NCBI RefSeq assembly: GCF_001278945.1
Contig: NZ_LGRV01000003.1
Location: 1,922,001 to 1,986,000, forward strand
Direction of reading: 5' to 3'
Source: Lysinibacillus contaminans
Lineage (GTDB): Bacteria; Bacillota; Bacilli; Bacillales_A; Planococcaceae
DNA: 64,000 bases
Shown: positions 54,984 to 64,000 of the stretch, piece after piece
Layout: each line of letters opens with the position of its first letter
Position numbering within the stretch: the stretch's first letter is position 1
Notes under the pieces: generated by a model
Told to the model about the DNA's origin: nothing
Databases searched by the model: none
The model's input: only the letters and a program-made list of their open reading frames with translations
Translations under genes and position numbers: made by a program

Positions 54984-56071
54984 ACAAGCACCTCCGCTAA
55001 TAGCTGTCTAAATTCGGCATCTACTTCTTTGCACTCTGCTAGTTCAATTGGTCGCACAAAAGGCTCCCCAATTCTTTCGAGCAAAACAAATTGCAACACG
55101 CCGTATTCCGCTTTTTTATCTTTTAGTAAATACTCCATTAACTCTTCAAATGAATAGTGATTCACCGCTTCAAATGGATAGCCATTTTTTAGCGCAAACT
55201 GTAAAAATTCTTTCGTGAAAGTACGGTCTAATTCTCCGTAGCGTTCACTTAGTAATAAGCAATACACTAAGCCAATCATTACCGCCTCGCCGTGTGCAAC
55301 TTTACCATAACCAGCAGCTGCCTCAATGGCATGCCCATACGTATGCCCTAAGTTTAAATATTTGCGTACAGATTGCTCTGTCTCGTCTTCTGATACGATT
55401 TTTGCCTTTACTTCAATACCGGCCTTTAGCTGTTTCGCTAATTCCTCTGTAGTAAAGTGAATAACCGAATCCGCAGCCATCAGCTCTTTTAGCCACGTTG
55501 CATTTGAAATCATCGCATGCTTAATGACTTCGGCTGTACCCGAACGCACTTCACGCTCTGGTAAGCTCTCAATAAAGATCGTGTCGTAAACCACACCTTC
55601 AGGCTGATAAAAGGCACCGATCATATTTTTGCCAAGTGGATGATTGATGGCTGTTTTCCCACCAACTGCTGAGTCATGCGCTAAAATCGTCGTCGGAATT
55701 TGAATAAACGGCACACCGCGCATATAGGTCGCTGCTACGAAGCCTGTTAGATCCCCAACTGCACCACCACCGAAAGCGAAAACGAAGGATTTACGTGAGC
55801 ATTTTTGCTCAAGTAAAAAGGTTTGTGCCGCATTATATTGTTCGAATGTTTTACAAGCTTCTCCACCTGGAAGCACAAAGACTTCAAATTCATATGGGAA
55901 ATTAGCTTTAAAATAGTCACCCTGAGCTGCCCATACGTTGGCGTCTGTAAAAACAATGAGTTTATCTGCTTTTTGCAATTTATCATCAAATGATTTGACT
56001 GCTTCGGCTAAAAAATTATGCCCAAGCACAACATCATAATGGTGAGATTTTGTCGCTACTGGTACGCGCAT
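54980..56071 (-). CDS. aroB: 3-dehydroquinate synthase
   Basis: A 363-residue AroB: LPGGEACKTFEQYNAAQTFL (~88), the NAD-binding FGGGAVGDLTGFVAATYMRG (~103), HDSAVGGKTAINHPLGKN and the zinc His in LNLGHTYGHAIEA with HGEAVMIG. It is the second shikimate step. It starts 4 bases after aroF. Confidence 0.97.
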   Translation of the reverse strand: MRVPVATKSHHYDVVLGHNFLAEAVKSFDDKLQKADKLIVFTDANVWAAQGDYFKANFPYEFEVFVLPGGEACKTFEQYNAAQTFLLEQKCSRKSFVFAFGGGAVGDLTGFVAATYMRGVPFIQIPTTILAHDSAVGGKTAINHPLGKNMIGAFYQPEGVVYDTIFIESLPEREVRSGTAEVIKHAMISNATWLKELMAADSVIHFTTEELAKQLKAGIEVKAKIVSEDETEQSVRKYLNLGHTYGHAIEAAAGYGKVAHGEAVMIGLVYCLLLSERYGELDRTFTKEFLQFALKNGYPFEAVNHYSFEELMEYLLKDKKAEYGVLQFVLLERIGEPFVRPIELAECKEVDAEFRQLLAEVLV

Positions 56072-56074
56072 ACA

Positions 56075-57256
56075 TCAAAACTCCTTTGCGTAACGGCGCT
56101 GTTCGTCGATTTGAGCTTTTAATTGTGGTAATTGATCGCCGTGGAATTGATCCATAATGGCACTTGCAATTTCCCAGGCAATAACATGCTCGGCTACAAC
56201 TGAAGCTGCCGGTACTGCACAGCTATCTGAACGCTCAACGCTCGCTTTAAATGGTTCTTTTGTTTCGATATCAACACTTTGCAGTGGTTTATATAATGTT
56301 GGAATTGGCTTCATCACACCACGAACGACAATTGGCATGCCTGTAGACATACCGCCTTCTAAACCGCCAAGACGATTTGTAGCACGTGTGTAGCCTTCTT
56401 CTTCTGACCAAATAATTTCATCATGTACTTCAGAGCCTTTACGACGAGCCATTTCAAAGCCAATACCAAACTCGACACCTTTGAATGCATTAATAGAGAG
56501 CATGGCTGCTGCTAGTTTCGCATCTAGTTTACGATCATAGTGCACGTAAGAACCGACACCTGCTGGCATACCTTCTACAATAACTTCTACAACACCACCG
56601 ATAGTGTCTCCTGCTTTTTTCGCTTCATCAATTGCTTCTACCATTTTGGCTGATGCGACCGGATCTACGCAGTAACAAGGGTCCGCTTCAATAATTTCAC
56701 GGATTTCGTCTGCTGTCTTTCCTTCTATAACTGAAGTATCTGCTTTAATGCCAACGATTTCGGTTACGTGTGACACAATTGAAATACCAAGTTCTTTTAA
56801 TAATGCTTTTGCTACAGCACCTACTGCCACGCGGACAGTCGTTTCACGCGCTGAAGATCGCTCTAATATATTTCGCAAATCACGGTGTCCGTATTTCATG
56901 CCTCCTACTAAATCGGCATGCCCTGGGCGCGGACGTGAAATTTGACGTTTAATATCTTCTGGATTCACATCATCTGCTAGTGGTTCTGCACCCATGATTT
57001 TAGTCCAATGCTTCCAGTCATCATTCGTTACAACAAGTGCGACAGGTGAACCTAGTGTTTGGCCATGACGCACGCCACCAACGATTTCTACTGTATCCGT
57101 CTCGATTTGCATACGACGACCACGACCATGACCTCCTTGACGTCGTTTTAAATCATGATTTATCGTTGCTGCTGTAATTGGTAATAATGATGGTAACCCC
57201 TCAATAATTGTCGTCAATTGAGGTCCGTGTGACTCTCCTGCTGTTAAGTAACGCAT
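56075..57256 (-). CDS. aroF: chorismate synthase
   Basis: The 393-residue FMN-dependent enzyme starts [20 protein letters not shown] and has the signature [40 protein letters not shown] and [14 protein letters not shown]. It is the last step to chorismate (named aroF in B. subtilis, aroC in E. coli). It is the first gene of the aroF-aroB-aroH-hisC-tyrA run. Confidence 0.97.
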   Translation of the reverse strand: MRYLTAGESHGPQLTTIIEGLPSLLPITAATINHDLKRRQGGHGRGRRMQIETDTVEIVGGVRHGQTLGSPVALVVTNDDWKHWTKIMGAEPLADDVNPEDIKRQISRPRPGHADLVGGMKYGHRDLRNILERSSARETTVRVAVGAVAKALLKELGISIVSHVTEIVGIKADTSVIEGKTADEIREIIEADPCYCVDPVASAKMVEAIDEAKKAGDTIGGVVEVIVEGMPAGVGSYVHYDRKLDAKLAAAMLSINAFKGVEFGIGFEMARRKGSEVHDEIIWSEEEGYTRATNRLGGLEGGMSTGMPIVVRGVMKPIPTLYKPLQSVDIETKEPFKASVERSDSCAVPAASVVAEHVIAWEIASAIMDQFHGDQLPQLKAQIDEQRRYAKEF

Positions 57257-57403
57257 AAACGCTTTCTCCCTTCAACTCGCTAAAGTATGTATTTTTCACT
57301 ATAACATATTTTCTCGAAAAAAACAGTGCCTTTTCAAACGCCACAATATTATATGCGAATATTCTGAACGATTTATGCAAAATTCAGCCATTCATAATTG
57401 CCT

Positions 57404-57442
57404 AAAATAAAAATACGCTTTTTCACTAACAAGCGAAAAGCG
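57404..57442 (-). terminator. terminator of cheR
   Basis: CGCTTTTCGC pairs with GTGAAAAAGCG on the minus strand around TTGTTA, followed by TATTTTTATTTT. It separates cheR from aroF. Confidence 0.7.
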
Positions 57443-57522
57443 CAATTTCATCCAGATCTAATGCTTGTATTATATGTACGTGAATAAAGGCTTGTCCTCT
57501 GTACGTATGTTTCCATATACAA

Positions 57523-58320
<798 letters not shown>

Positions 58321-58374
58321 TTATTTCCATTATAACGGAAAAATAGCATTACTGAAATAGGCTTTCAAGGGGGA

Positions 58375-58611
58375 TCACGGTTTATTGAGTGAACTTTGTT
58401 TCGTTTCTAGTAACTGAACTTTCGAATGTTCCAGTTCCAGTCTCATTTTTTCAGTTTCCATTGTATACGATTCGAGTCTTAGCTTTTCCAATTCTATTTC
58501 TTGTTGAACAGTCTTCATTTTAATCTTTTGTCCCCTTGTACGTGCTTCTGTAAAAATACCGGCTAATGCAATGACCACTCCACCAATTATCGCAACTATT
58601 GCAATGCTCAT
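58375..58611 (-). CDS. small membrane-anchored coiled-coil protein
   Basis: The 78-residue protein has one N-terminal membrane helix (IAIVAIIGGVVIALAGIF) and a long charged helix (VQQEIELEKLRLESYTMETE, then KMRLELEHSKVQLLE) with heptad spacing, predicted to be a coiled coil. I do not recognise it. An AAGGATG-like site supports the ATG. Perhaps a scaffold; no operon link. Confidence 0.65.
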   Translation of the reverse strand: MSIAIVAIIGGVVIALAGIFTEARTRGQKIKMKTVQQEIELEKLRLESYTMETEKMRLELEHSKVQLLETKQSSLNKP

Positions 58612-58761
58612 ACATCCACATCCTTCCTTTAACTAAATTATACGATAAAACAGAAATATAGTTTCGACTCTTTTTCAAAAACTGTTTTCTTATTGATTGT
58701 TACTTTATCTGTCTTATGATAAAAAACAGCTATGATTTCACAAAAACTTGAGGGGTCATCG

Positions 58762-58845
58762 TTATTTTGATTTGAGTATTTCGCGAATCAAATATTCAAC
58801 AAAATCTAACCGATAGTTTAAGTTTTTTTCATAAACTATGATCAT
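58762..58845 (-). pseudogene. 27-codon fragment, possible C-terminal gene remnant
   Basis: A minus-strand frame ends NYRLDFVEYLIREILKSK before a stop. It is helix-like, with no ribosome binding site in range. The other bases of 58612-58981 show nothing. Confidence 0.2.
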
Positions 58846-58981
58846 CTTTATTCTATTGCAGGGACATCTCCTCAAAATGACATATGAATGAGCGACCCTT
58901 CATTTTGCCATTAATACAGTTGTTTTTTAATGAAAATTCCAATTCGTATATTCACATAAATAAAAAGTGGTATCCTATTTA

Positions 58982-59605
58982 CTAAAACTCTTCATACTCT
59001 GAACAAAATCTTGCTATCTGCTTATCTGCCAGTTTGAAGAAAGTATTCTGAGACACTTCTAAGATTAGTGCTTGATCTTTTTCTAGATTTTTATATACAC
59101 CTCTTATTATTCTTCCTGTAAGTCCATGTGACATTACTATAACTTTTTCTTTATCCCGAATGGAACGAAGCCAATCTGATACTCTTTCTACAACAGAATC
59201 ATAGCTTTCCCCGTTCGGAGAATTAAAATACCAATTATAGCTATTAGTATTTTCTATAAGATCTGGCCAAGATTTTTCTATTTCTTTTGTAGTTAAACCA
59301 GCCCATTTACCGACTGAAACCTCTCTTAATCTATTGTCCATTGTAACTTTATTTTTGTCGTATCCTATAACTTCACATATTATATCAGTACTCCGTTTAG
59401 CCCTACCTAATGGACTAGAAATGAAATCCCATTCTTTCGGATTGTCTATAAACAATTTCAATAATCTACCATTATTCTCCACTTGTTCGATTCCTTCTGG
59501 AGTTAGCGGTGAATCAAGTTCTCCCTGATATTTGCCTTTTACATTAAATTCAGTTTCTCCATGTCTAAGTAAATATATTATTTGTTTCAAATGCAGATCC
59601 TCCAA
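58982..59605 (-). CDS. histidine phosphatase family protein
   Basis: A 207-residue phosphatase of the phosphoglycerate-mutase-like fold: YLLRHGETEFNVKGKYQG (catalytic His of RHG, ~13), SSPLGRAKRSTDII (second Arg), and VMSHGLTGRIIRGV (second His, ~157). Substrate unknown; relatives act on phosphorylated metabolites or nucleotide-loop precursors. Single gene. Confidence 0.9.
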   Translation of the reverse strand: MEDLHLKQIIYLLRHGETEFNVKGKYQGELDSPLTPEGIEQVENNGRLLKLFIDNPKEWDFISSPLGRAKRSTDIICEVIGYDKNKVTMDNRLREVSVGKWAGLTTKEIEKSWPDLIENTNSYNWYFNSPNGESYDSVVERVSDWLRSIRDKEKVIVMSHGLTGRIIRGVYKNLEKDQALILEVSQNTFFKLADKQIARFCSEYEEF

Positions 59606-59857
59606 TGATTTTGATTCTAATACCTATTTTCCATCTTAGATTAACAGATTTTTTTCATTATAAATAGTTTATAATACTAATCTGCTTCATTGAAAAACAA
59701 TAATCATTTAGAAAACAGCCTTTTCAAAACATTTACTTAAACGTACATTCCACTAAGGGAGTCGCCGCTCTCCGATCCAAATGCTTTATATCAATATAGT
59801 GCGATTCAAGAACCAATTTTGGTGTTAACCTATAGTTTCATTTATTAAATAATATTA
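59606..59857. other. non-coding gap with a repeat trace
   Basis: No gene. GGGAGTCGCCGCTCTCCGATC near 59758-59778 resembles part of the GTTGATT-ended repeats but is only a fragment. Confidence 0.3.
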
Positions 59858-59888
59858 AAGGAGCTTTCCAGATTTCGGTCAGCTCCTT
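59858..59888 (-). terminator. terminator of the fatty-acid degradation operon
   Basis: AAGGAGCT (minus strand, 59881-59888) pairs with AGCTCCTT (59858-59865), with an inner GACC/GGAA pairing; TTTAATATTATTT follows. Confidence 0.7.
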
Positions 59889-59893
59889 CGTGA

Positions 59894-61519
59894 TTAAACC
59901 TCTATACGATAATCTTTTAAATCTTCTCTTAGTTTTGCCTTTAAAAATTTACCGACAGAAGATTTCGGTACTTCGTCTATGAATAGTACATCATCGGGAA
60001 TCCATGTTTTGTGGAATTGACCACGAAGGCTCTCTAATAACTCTTCTTTTGTAATCGTATCTTTAAACTCAGGCTTTGGTACAACGCACGCTAATGGACG
60101 CTCTTGCCATTTTTCATGTGGCATAGCAATGACCGCCGCTTCAAATACTTTACTGTGTGTCATAAGTGCATTCTCAAGGTCGACTGAGGAAATCCATTCT
60201 CCTCCACTCTTAATCAAATCCTTCGTACGATCCGTAATTTTAATGTAACCATCTGGCGTCATAACAGCAATGTCACCCGTATAGAGCCACCCATCCTTAA
60301 AGGCTTCGGCTGTGCGCTCATCGTTGTAATATTCTGCTGCAATCCAAGGTCCACGTATCGTAAGCTCACCCATCGTTGTACCATCCCATGGTACTTCACC
60401 TTCTTCATTGACAATTCGCGTCTCAATGAGTGGCGTCGTGAGTCCTTGCAACGCACGAATCTGCATTTTTTCATCTTGCGTATAATTATGCATATGCGTT
60501 AAATAAGTCGCTATACTTACAAGTGGCGATGTTTCCGTCATGCCATAGCCCGTGTAAAACGGAATTCCCTGCTCCTCTTCAAAGCCACGAATTAAACCGA
60601 CCGGAGATGCTGAACCACCACTAAGAATGAGACGAAGCGACGATAAATCGCGTGGGTTTTGGCGTTGCTCCTGTAAAACACCTAACCAAATCGTTGGCAC
60701 ACCTGCTGTCAACGTCACCTTGTACTGCTCTATCAAATCGAGCAGTATTTGTGGTGAAAACATCGGCCCAGGCAGTACTTGAGTAGTCCCAAATAATACA
60801 CTCGCAAACGGTAAACCCCAAGCATTTGCATGGAACATTGGAACGACTGGAAGTGCTACGTCGTTCTCACAAAGGCCAGTATTATCTGACAAGCCCAACG
60901 AAATACTATGAAGCACAAGACTACGATGCGTATACACGACACCTTTTGGCATACCTGTTGTCGCACTTGTATAGCACATACCAGCCGGAGTATTTTCATC
61001 TAAATCTTCTGGGAAAACAAAATCATCGCTTGCAGCTGCTAGTAATTCCTCATATGAGTGAGCATTCGGCAATGGACAATTATCTAACGACACCGCATCC
61101 CCCATAACGATAAAATGCTTCACTGTTTTTAACTGCGCAGCAAATGGCGCGATGAGCGGCACTAAATTATCATCAATCAGTAAAATTTCATCCTCTGCAT
61201 GGTTAATGACATAGAGAATATGTTCCGATGCTAATCGAATGTTGATCATATGGAGTACAGCTCCTGCACATGGAACTGCAAAATAGGCTTCTAAATGTCG
61301 ATGGTGGTTCCAGGCAAACGAACCAACTTTCATACCTCTTGTCATTCCAAGCTTCGTTAATGCATCCCCTAGCTTACGTGTACGACTTACATATTCTTTA
61401 TACGTAAATTCCTGAATCGTTGTAGGGCTTGTACGAGAAACTATTTTCTTAGCATGGAAAAAACGCTCTGCTCTGTTTAAAAAACTCGTTAATAATAAAG
61501 GTGTGTCCATCATATGCAT
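59894..61519 (-). CDS. fatty-acyl-CoA synthetase (AMP-binding)
   Basis: A 541-residue ANL-superfamily ligase: YTSATTGMPKGVVYTH (P-loop, ~185), GYGMTETSPL, TGDIAVMTPDGYIKITDRTK and the C-terminal catalytic Lys in PKSSVGKFLKAKLRE. It activates fatty acids to acyl-CoA. ATG 61517-61519 lies 7 bases after GGGGAG; a reading from 61594 runs back into the upstream gene. The chain length is not readable. Last gene of the operon. Confidence 0.92.
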   Translation of the reverse strand: MHMMDTPLLLTSFLNRAERFFHAKKIVSRTSPTTIQEFTYKEYVSRTRKLGDALTKLGMTRGMKVGSFAWNHHRHLEAYFAVPCAGAVLHMINIRLASEHILYVINHAEDEILLIDDNLVPLIAPFAAQLKTVKHFIVMGDAVSLDNCPLPNAHSYEELLAAASDDFVFPEDLDENTPAGMCYTSATTGMPKGVVYTHRSLVLHSISLGLSDNTGLCENDVALPVVPMFHANAWGLPFASVLFGTTQVLPGPMFSPQILLDLIEQYKVTLTAGVPTIWLGVLQEQRQNPRDLSSLRLILSGGSASPVGLIRGFEEEQGIPFYTGYGMTETSPLVSIATYLTHMHNYTQDEKMQIRALQGLTTPLIETRIVNEEGEVPWDGTTMGELTIRGPWIAAEYYNDERTAEAFKDGWLYTGDIAVMTPDGYIKITDRTKDLIKSGGEWISSVDLENALMTHSKVFEAAVIAMPHEKWQERPLACVVPKPEFKDTITKEELLESLRGQFHKTWIPDDVLFIDEVPKSSVGKFLKAKLREDLKDYRIEV

Positions 61520-61571
61520 AAAATCTCTCCCCTTCATTCTCAATTTAATAAACATCCAAGGCTGATTGCTG

Positions 61572-62711
61572 CTATAAACCGATATTTTTGGCAATAATCG
61601 TTTTCATAATTTCATTTGTTCCGGCATAAATCGAAGCTACTGGAATATCTCGGTATCTTCTAGCAATCTTATACTCTTCCATATAACCGTAGCCACCATG
61701 TAGCTGCATACATTGAGCAGCCATTTGACGCGCATTTTCTGTAATCCAATATTTCGCCATCGAAACCTTCGTCACGATATCCTTACCAGCCATATGTGCT
61801 ACTAATAAACTTTCTAAAAAGGTTTTTCCGATTTCAATCTGTGTTGCCATTTCTGCCATTTTAAATTGTGTATTTTGGAAAGTACCGATTGGTCTACCGA
61901 ATGCTGTTCGTGTTTTTACATATTCAAGTGTTGTATCATACATATCCTCTGCGGCTATTTGTGCGCCAAGTGCTGCAACTAAACGCTCCTGCTGAAGCTT
62001 ATTCATTAAATAATAAAAACCTTTCCCCTCTTCACCCAGTAAATTACCAACGGGTACCCTACAATCTTCAAAATATAGCTCTGCAGTATCCTGTGCATGG
62101 AGTCCAACTTTCTCTAGCTGTCTCCCTCGTGTAAAGCCTTCCATACCTTCTTCCACAACTAATAAACTAATTCCCTTATGTCCCGCATTTACATCTGTTT
62201 TAACAACAACGATCACAACATTACTGTGAATCCCATTGGTAATAAAGGTTTTTTGACCATTAACAATGTAGTATTCACCCTCTTTTTTAGCAACTGTTTG
62301 AATAGCAGCTAAATCCGATCCAGTCCCAGGCTCCGTCATAGCGATTGCAGTGATGATTTCACCCGTCACACACTTCGGTAGCCACCGCTCCTTTTGTGCT
62401 TCTGTACCAAAGGACTCAATATAAGGCACGACTATATCGTTATGAAGACCAATTCCGATTAAACTAGACGCAATACGCTCTAGCTCTTCAGCAATGACGA
62501 CATTATAGCTAAAATCAAGACCAAGACCGCCATATGTTTCTGCTACCTGCGGACAAAGGTAACCCATCTCGCCAAGTGTATGCCAAAATGCTAGTGGAAC
62601 ACGCTTCTCCTTTTCCCACGTATCAATATACGGCTCCGCATGCTTTTGCAAAAATTTCCGCACTGTTTTTCGGAAAACATCATGCTCTTCTGTCTCAAAA
62701 CTATACCGCAT
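61572..62711 (-). CDS. acyl-CoA dehydrogenase
   Basis: The 379-residue flavoprotein shows ITAIAMTEPGTGSDLAAIQT (FAD site, ~122), GQKTFITNG, QLHGGYGYMEEY (~338) and the catalytic Glu in YAGTNEIMK. It catalyses the first oxidation step of beta-oxidation. It sits between the SDR and ligase genes of the operon, 12 bases after the former. Confidence 0.94.
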   Translation of the reverse strand: MRYSFETEEHDVFRKTVRKFLQKHAEPYIDTWEKEKRVPLAFWHTLGEMGYLCPQVAETYGGLGLDFSYNVVIAEELERIASSLIGIGLHNDIVVPYIESFGTEAQKERWLPKCVTGEIITAIAMTEPGTGSDLAAIQTVAKKEGEYYIVNGQKTFITNGIHSNVVIVVVKTDVNAGHKGISLLVVEEGMEGFTRGRQLEKVGLHAQDTAELYFEDCRVPVGNLLGEEGKGFYYLMNKLQQERLVAALGAQIAAEDMYDTTLEYVKTRTAFGRPIGTFQNTQFKMAEMATQIEIGKTFLESLLVAHMAGKDIVTKVSMAKYWITENARQMAAQCMQLHGGYGYMEEYKIARRYRDIPVASIYAGTNEIMKTIIAKNIGL

Positions 62712-62723
62712 AAGCGCTCCCCC

Positions 62724-63491
62724 TTACTTTGGCTGCATTCGGATGGCACCGTCTAGGCGAATCACCTCTCCATTTAACAACCCATTGTGAATAATACTTT
62801 CAACAAGCAATGCATATTCAGACGGTTTACCTAGTCGCTTCGGAAACGGTGTCATAGCCCCTAGCGCTTCTCTTGCCGGCTCTGGAAGCGTCGCAAACAT
62901 TGGTGTATCAATTAATCCCGGTGCAATCGTCATGACACGTACACCTATATCCGCCAGTTCGCGAGCAATTGGCAATGTCATCGCTGCCACGCCACCTTTT
63001 GAAGCACTATAGGCTGCTTGTCCAATTTGCCCATCAAAAGCAGCCACAGACGCTGTATTAATAATGACACCACGTTGACCATCTTCATCCGGCTCATTAT
63101 GCTGCATTTTTTCAGCAGAGAGGCGAATTACATTGAACGTCCCGATTAAATTTGCAGATATTACCTTTTCGAAAGAATCGAGTGCATGTACTCCTCGCTT
63201 TGACAGTACTTTGCTTCCAATTGCAATCCCCGCACAGTTCACAGCCACATTCACCAATCCAAATGCTGCTAGAGCCTGTTCCAAGCCTGCTGCAACATCC
63301 ACCTCTTTCGTCACATCTACGCGTGCATATTGCACATTTTCACCTAGCTCCTGTACAAGGGCAGTTGCTCGTTCGTCATTGACATCAAATATAACAGCCT
63401 TGCCGCCTTCTCCTACAATTTTGCGCACAGTTGCCTCCCCTAAACCTGACGCACCACCTGTTACAATCGCTACTACTTCATGACATTTCAT
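62724..63491 (-). CDS. short-chain dehydrogenase (3-hydroxyacyl-CoA dehydrogenase type II-like)
   Basis: A 255-residue [21 protein letters not shown] (NAD loop, ~9), [14 protein letters not shown] (~88), Ser in [10 protein letters not shown] and the YSASK active site (~162). The extended insertion [20 protein letters not shown] and the fatty-acid context suit HSD10/type II 3-hydroxyacyl-CoA dehydrogenase. ATG 63489-63491 lies 9 bases after GGGG; TTG 63500 is less likely. Confidence 0.88.
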   Translation of the reverse strand: MKCHEVVAIVTGGASGLGEATVRKIVGEGGKAVIFDVNDERATALVQELGENVQYARVDVTKEVDVAAGLEQALAAFGLVNVAVNCAGIAIGSKVLSKRGVHALDSFEKVISANLIGTFNVIRLSAEKMQHNEPDEDGQRGVIINTASVAAFDGQIGQAAYSASKGGVAAMTLPIARELADIGVRVMTIAPGLIDTPMFATLPEPAREALGAMTPFPKRLGKPSEYALLVESIIHNGLLNGEVIRLDGAIRMQPK

Positions 63492-63506
63492 CAAAAACAA
63501 CCCCTT

Positions 63507-64000
63507 TTACAGTTTTTCGATAATTGTGGCATTCGCCATCCCCATGCCTTCACAAATCGCAAGTAAGCCATAACGTAAATTTTCACGTTCCATACGATAT
63601 AGCATGGTCGTTAACAGCTTTGTGCCAGTTGCACCGAGTGGATGTCCAAGTGCAATTGCCCCACCATCTGGATTGAGCTTTGTTGGATCTGCTCCAATTT
63701 CATGAAGCCAAGCGAGTGGCACAGGCGCAAAGGCTTCGTTTACCTCATACGTATCGATCTCATCGATTGTAAGGCCAGCCCGTTCAAGTGCGCGCTTCGT
63801 TGCTTCAATTGGCCCTGTCAGCATAAGGGTAGGATCCGAGCCTACGACAACCCTTGTCACAATTTTTGCAAGTGGCTTAATGCCGAGTTCTTTCGCTTTA
63901 TCAAGTGACATCACAACAACAGCTGATGCACCATCACTCATTTGACTAGCATTCCCTGCTGTTATCACCCCGTCCTCCTGAAAGACAGTTTTCAAACTAT
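63507..64000 (-). CDS. acetyl-CoA acyltransferase (thiolase), C-terminal part
   Basis: The C-terminal ~164 residues of a thiolase, cut by the right edge: GVITAGNASQMSDGASAVVV, YEVNEAFAPVPLAW, GGAIALGHPLGATGT (catalytic His) and the active-site Cys in ICEGMGMANATII. It cleaves 3-ketoacyl-CoA. It is the first visible gene of the operon with the SDR, dehydrogenase and ligase. An internal TTG near 63995 is not its start. Confidence 0.94.
   Translation of the reverse strand, partial: SLKTVFQEDGVITAGNASQMSDGASAVVVMSLDKAKELGIKPLAKIVTRVVVGSDPTLMLTGPIEATKRALERAGLTIDEIDTYEVNEAFAPVPLAWLHEIGADPTKLNPDGGAIALGHPLGATGTKLLTTMLYRMERENLRYGLLAICEGMGMANATIIEKL

Overview
The window comes from a low-GC Gram-positive endospore-former relative. 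I infer a Lysinibacillus-like member of the Bacillales, because two blocks follow the Bacillus subtilis chromosome order. One is dapB-mgsA-bshA-cca-birA-panBCD-dinG (about 23.3-43.4 kb). The other is qcrABC-ypiF-ypiB-ypiA-aroA-tyrA-hisC-aroH-aroB-aroF-cheR (about 46.2-58.3 kb). Both depart from it: the trp genes that B. subtilis has between aroH and hisC are absent, bshB1 is absent between mgsA and bshA, and extra genes sit between cca, birA and panB. Most genes are on the minus strand.

1-7.6 kb is a sialic-acid (amino-sugar) catabolic cluster: nanE (cut by the window edge), two ABC permeases, a solute-binding lipoprotein, an SGNH esterase and nanA. It lies opposite a CdaR/PucR-type regulator and a multi-sugar ABC ATPase. 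Near-perfect cre (CcpA) sites lie in front of both arms. 7.9-17 kb carries an M24 peptidase, a decay zone with a broken cyclophilin lipoprotein gene, a stand-alone BRCT protein, ahpC-ahpF behind a PerR-box-like palindrome, a nucleoside permease and an MBL-fold hydrolase. 17.2-21.4 kb is a metK-decarboxylase-speD-speE polyamine operon behind a structured leader with P1, antiterminator and terminator alternatives; I do not recognise its RNA family. 23.3-28.8 kb is dinG, a 21-bp minisatellite, and panB-panC-panD with a terminator-bearing leader.

28.9-31.9 kb is the most interesting part. A PlcR-like peptide-binding regulator is followed on the same strand by a 22-codon gene with a good ribosome binding site. 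Its product contains SDLPYNY, close to the PapR pheromone core (A/S)DLPFEF. A perfect 20-bp palindrome in front of the peptide gene recurs with 19 of 20 bases identical in front of a nearby E1-like (ThiF/MccB-type) enzyme gene, which has a wing-like N-terminal domain as in RiPP-modifying enzymes. I read this as a small quorum-sensing cassette controlling a peptide-modifying enzyme, inserted between panB and birA.

32.6-34.4 kb is a PadR-HAAS-DUF4097 envelope-stress-like operon. 34.4-43.4 kb has birA, a purine-salvage pair (deoD plus an NCS1 permease), cca, bshA, mgsA, dapB and a MazG-like gene. 43.5-46.1 kb has a YitT protein, a YugP-type zinc peptidase and a DUF1405 protein. 46.2-57.3 kb has the menaquinol:cytochrome c reductase and the chorismate/tyrosine/phenylalanine pathway. 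57.5-59.6 kb has cheR, a small membrane coiled-coil protein and a histidine phosphatase. 59.9-64 kb is a fatty-acid degradation operon (thiolase, SDR dehydrogenase, acyl-CoA dehydrogenase, acyl-CoA ligase), cut at the right edge. Dispersed hairpin repeats of at least three kinds lie in the gaps. I saw no tRNA, rRNA or CRISPR.
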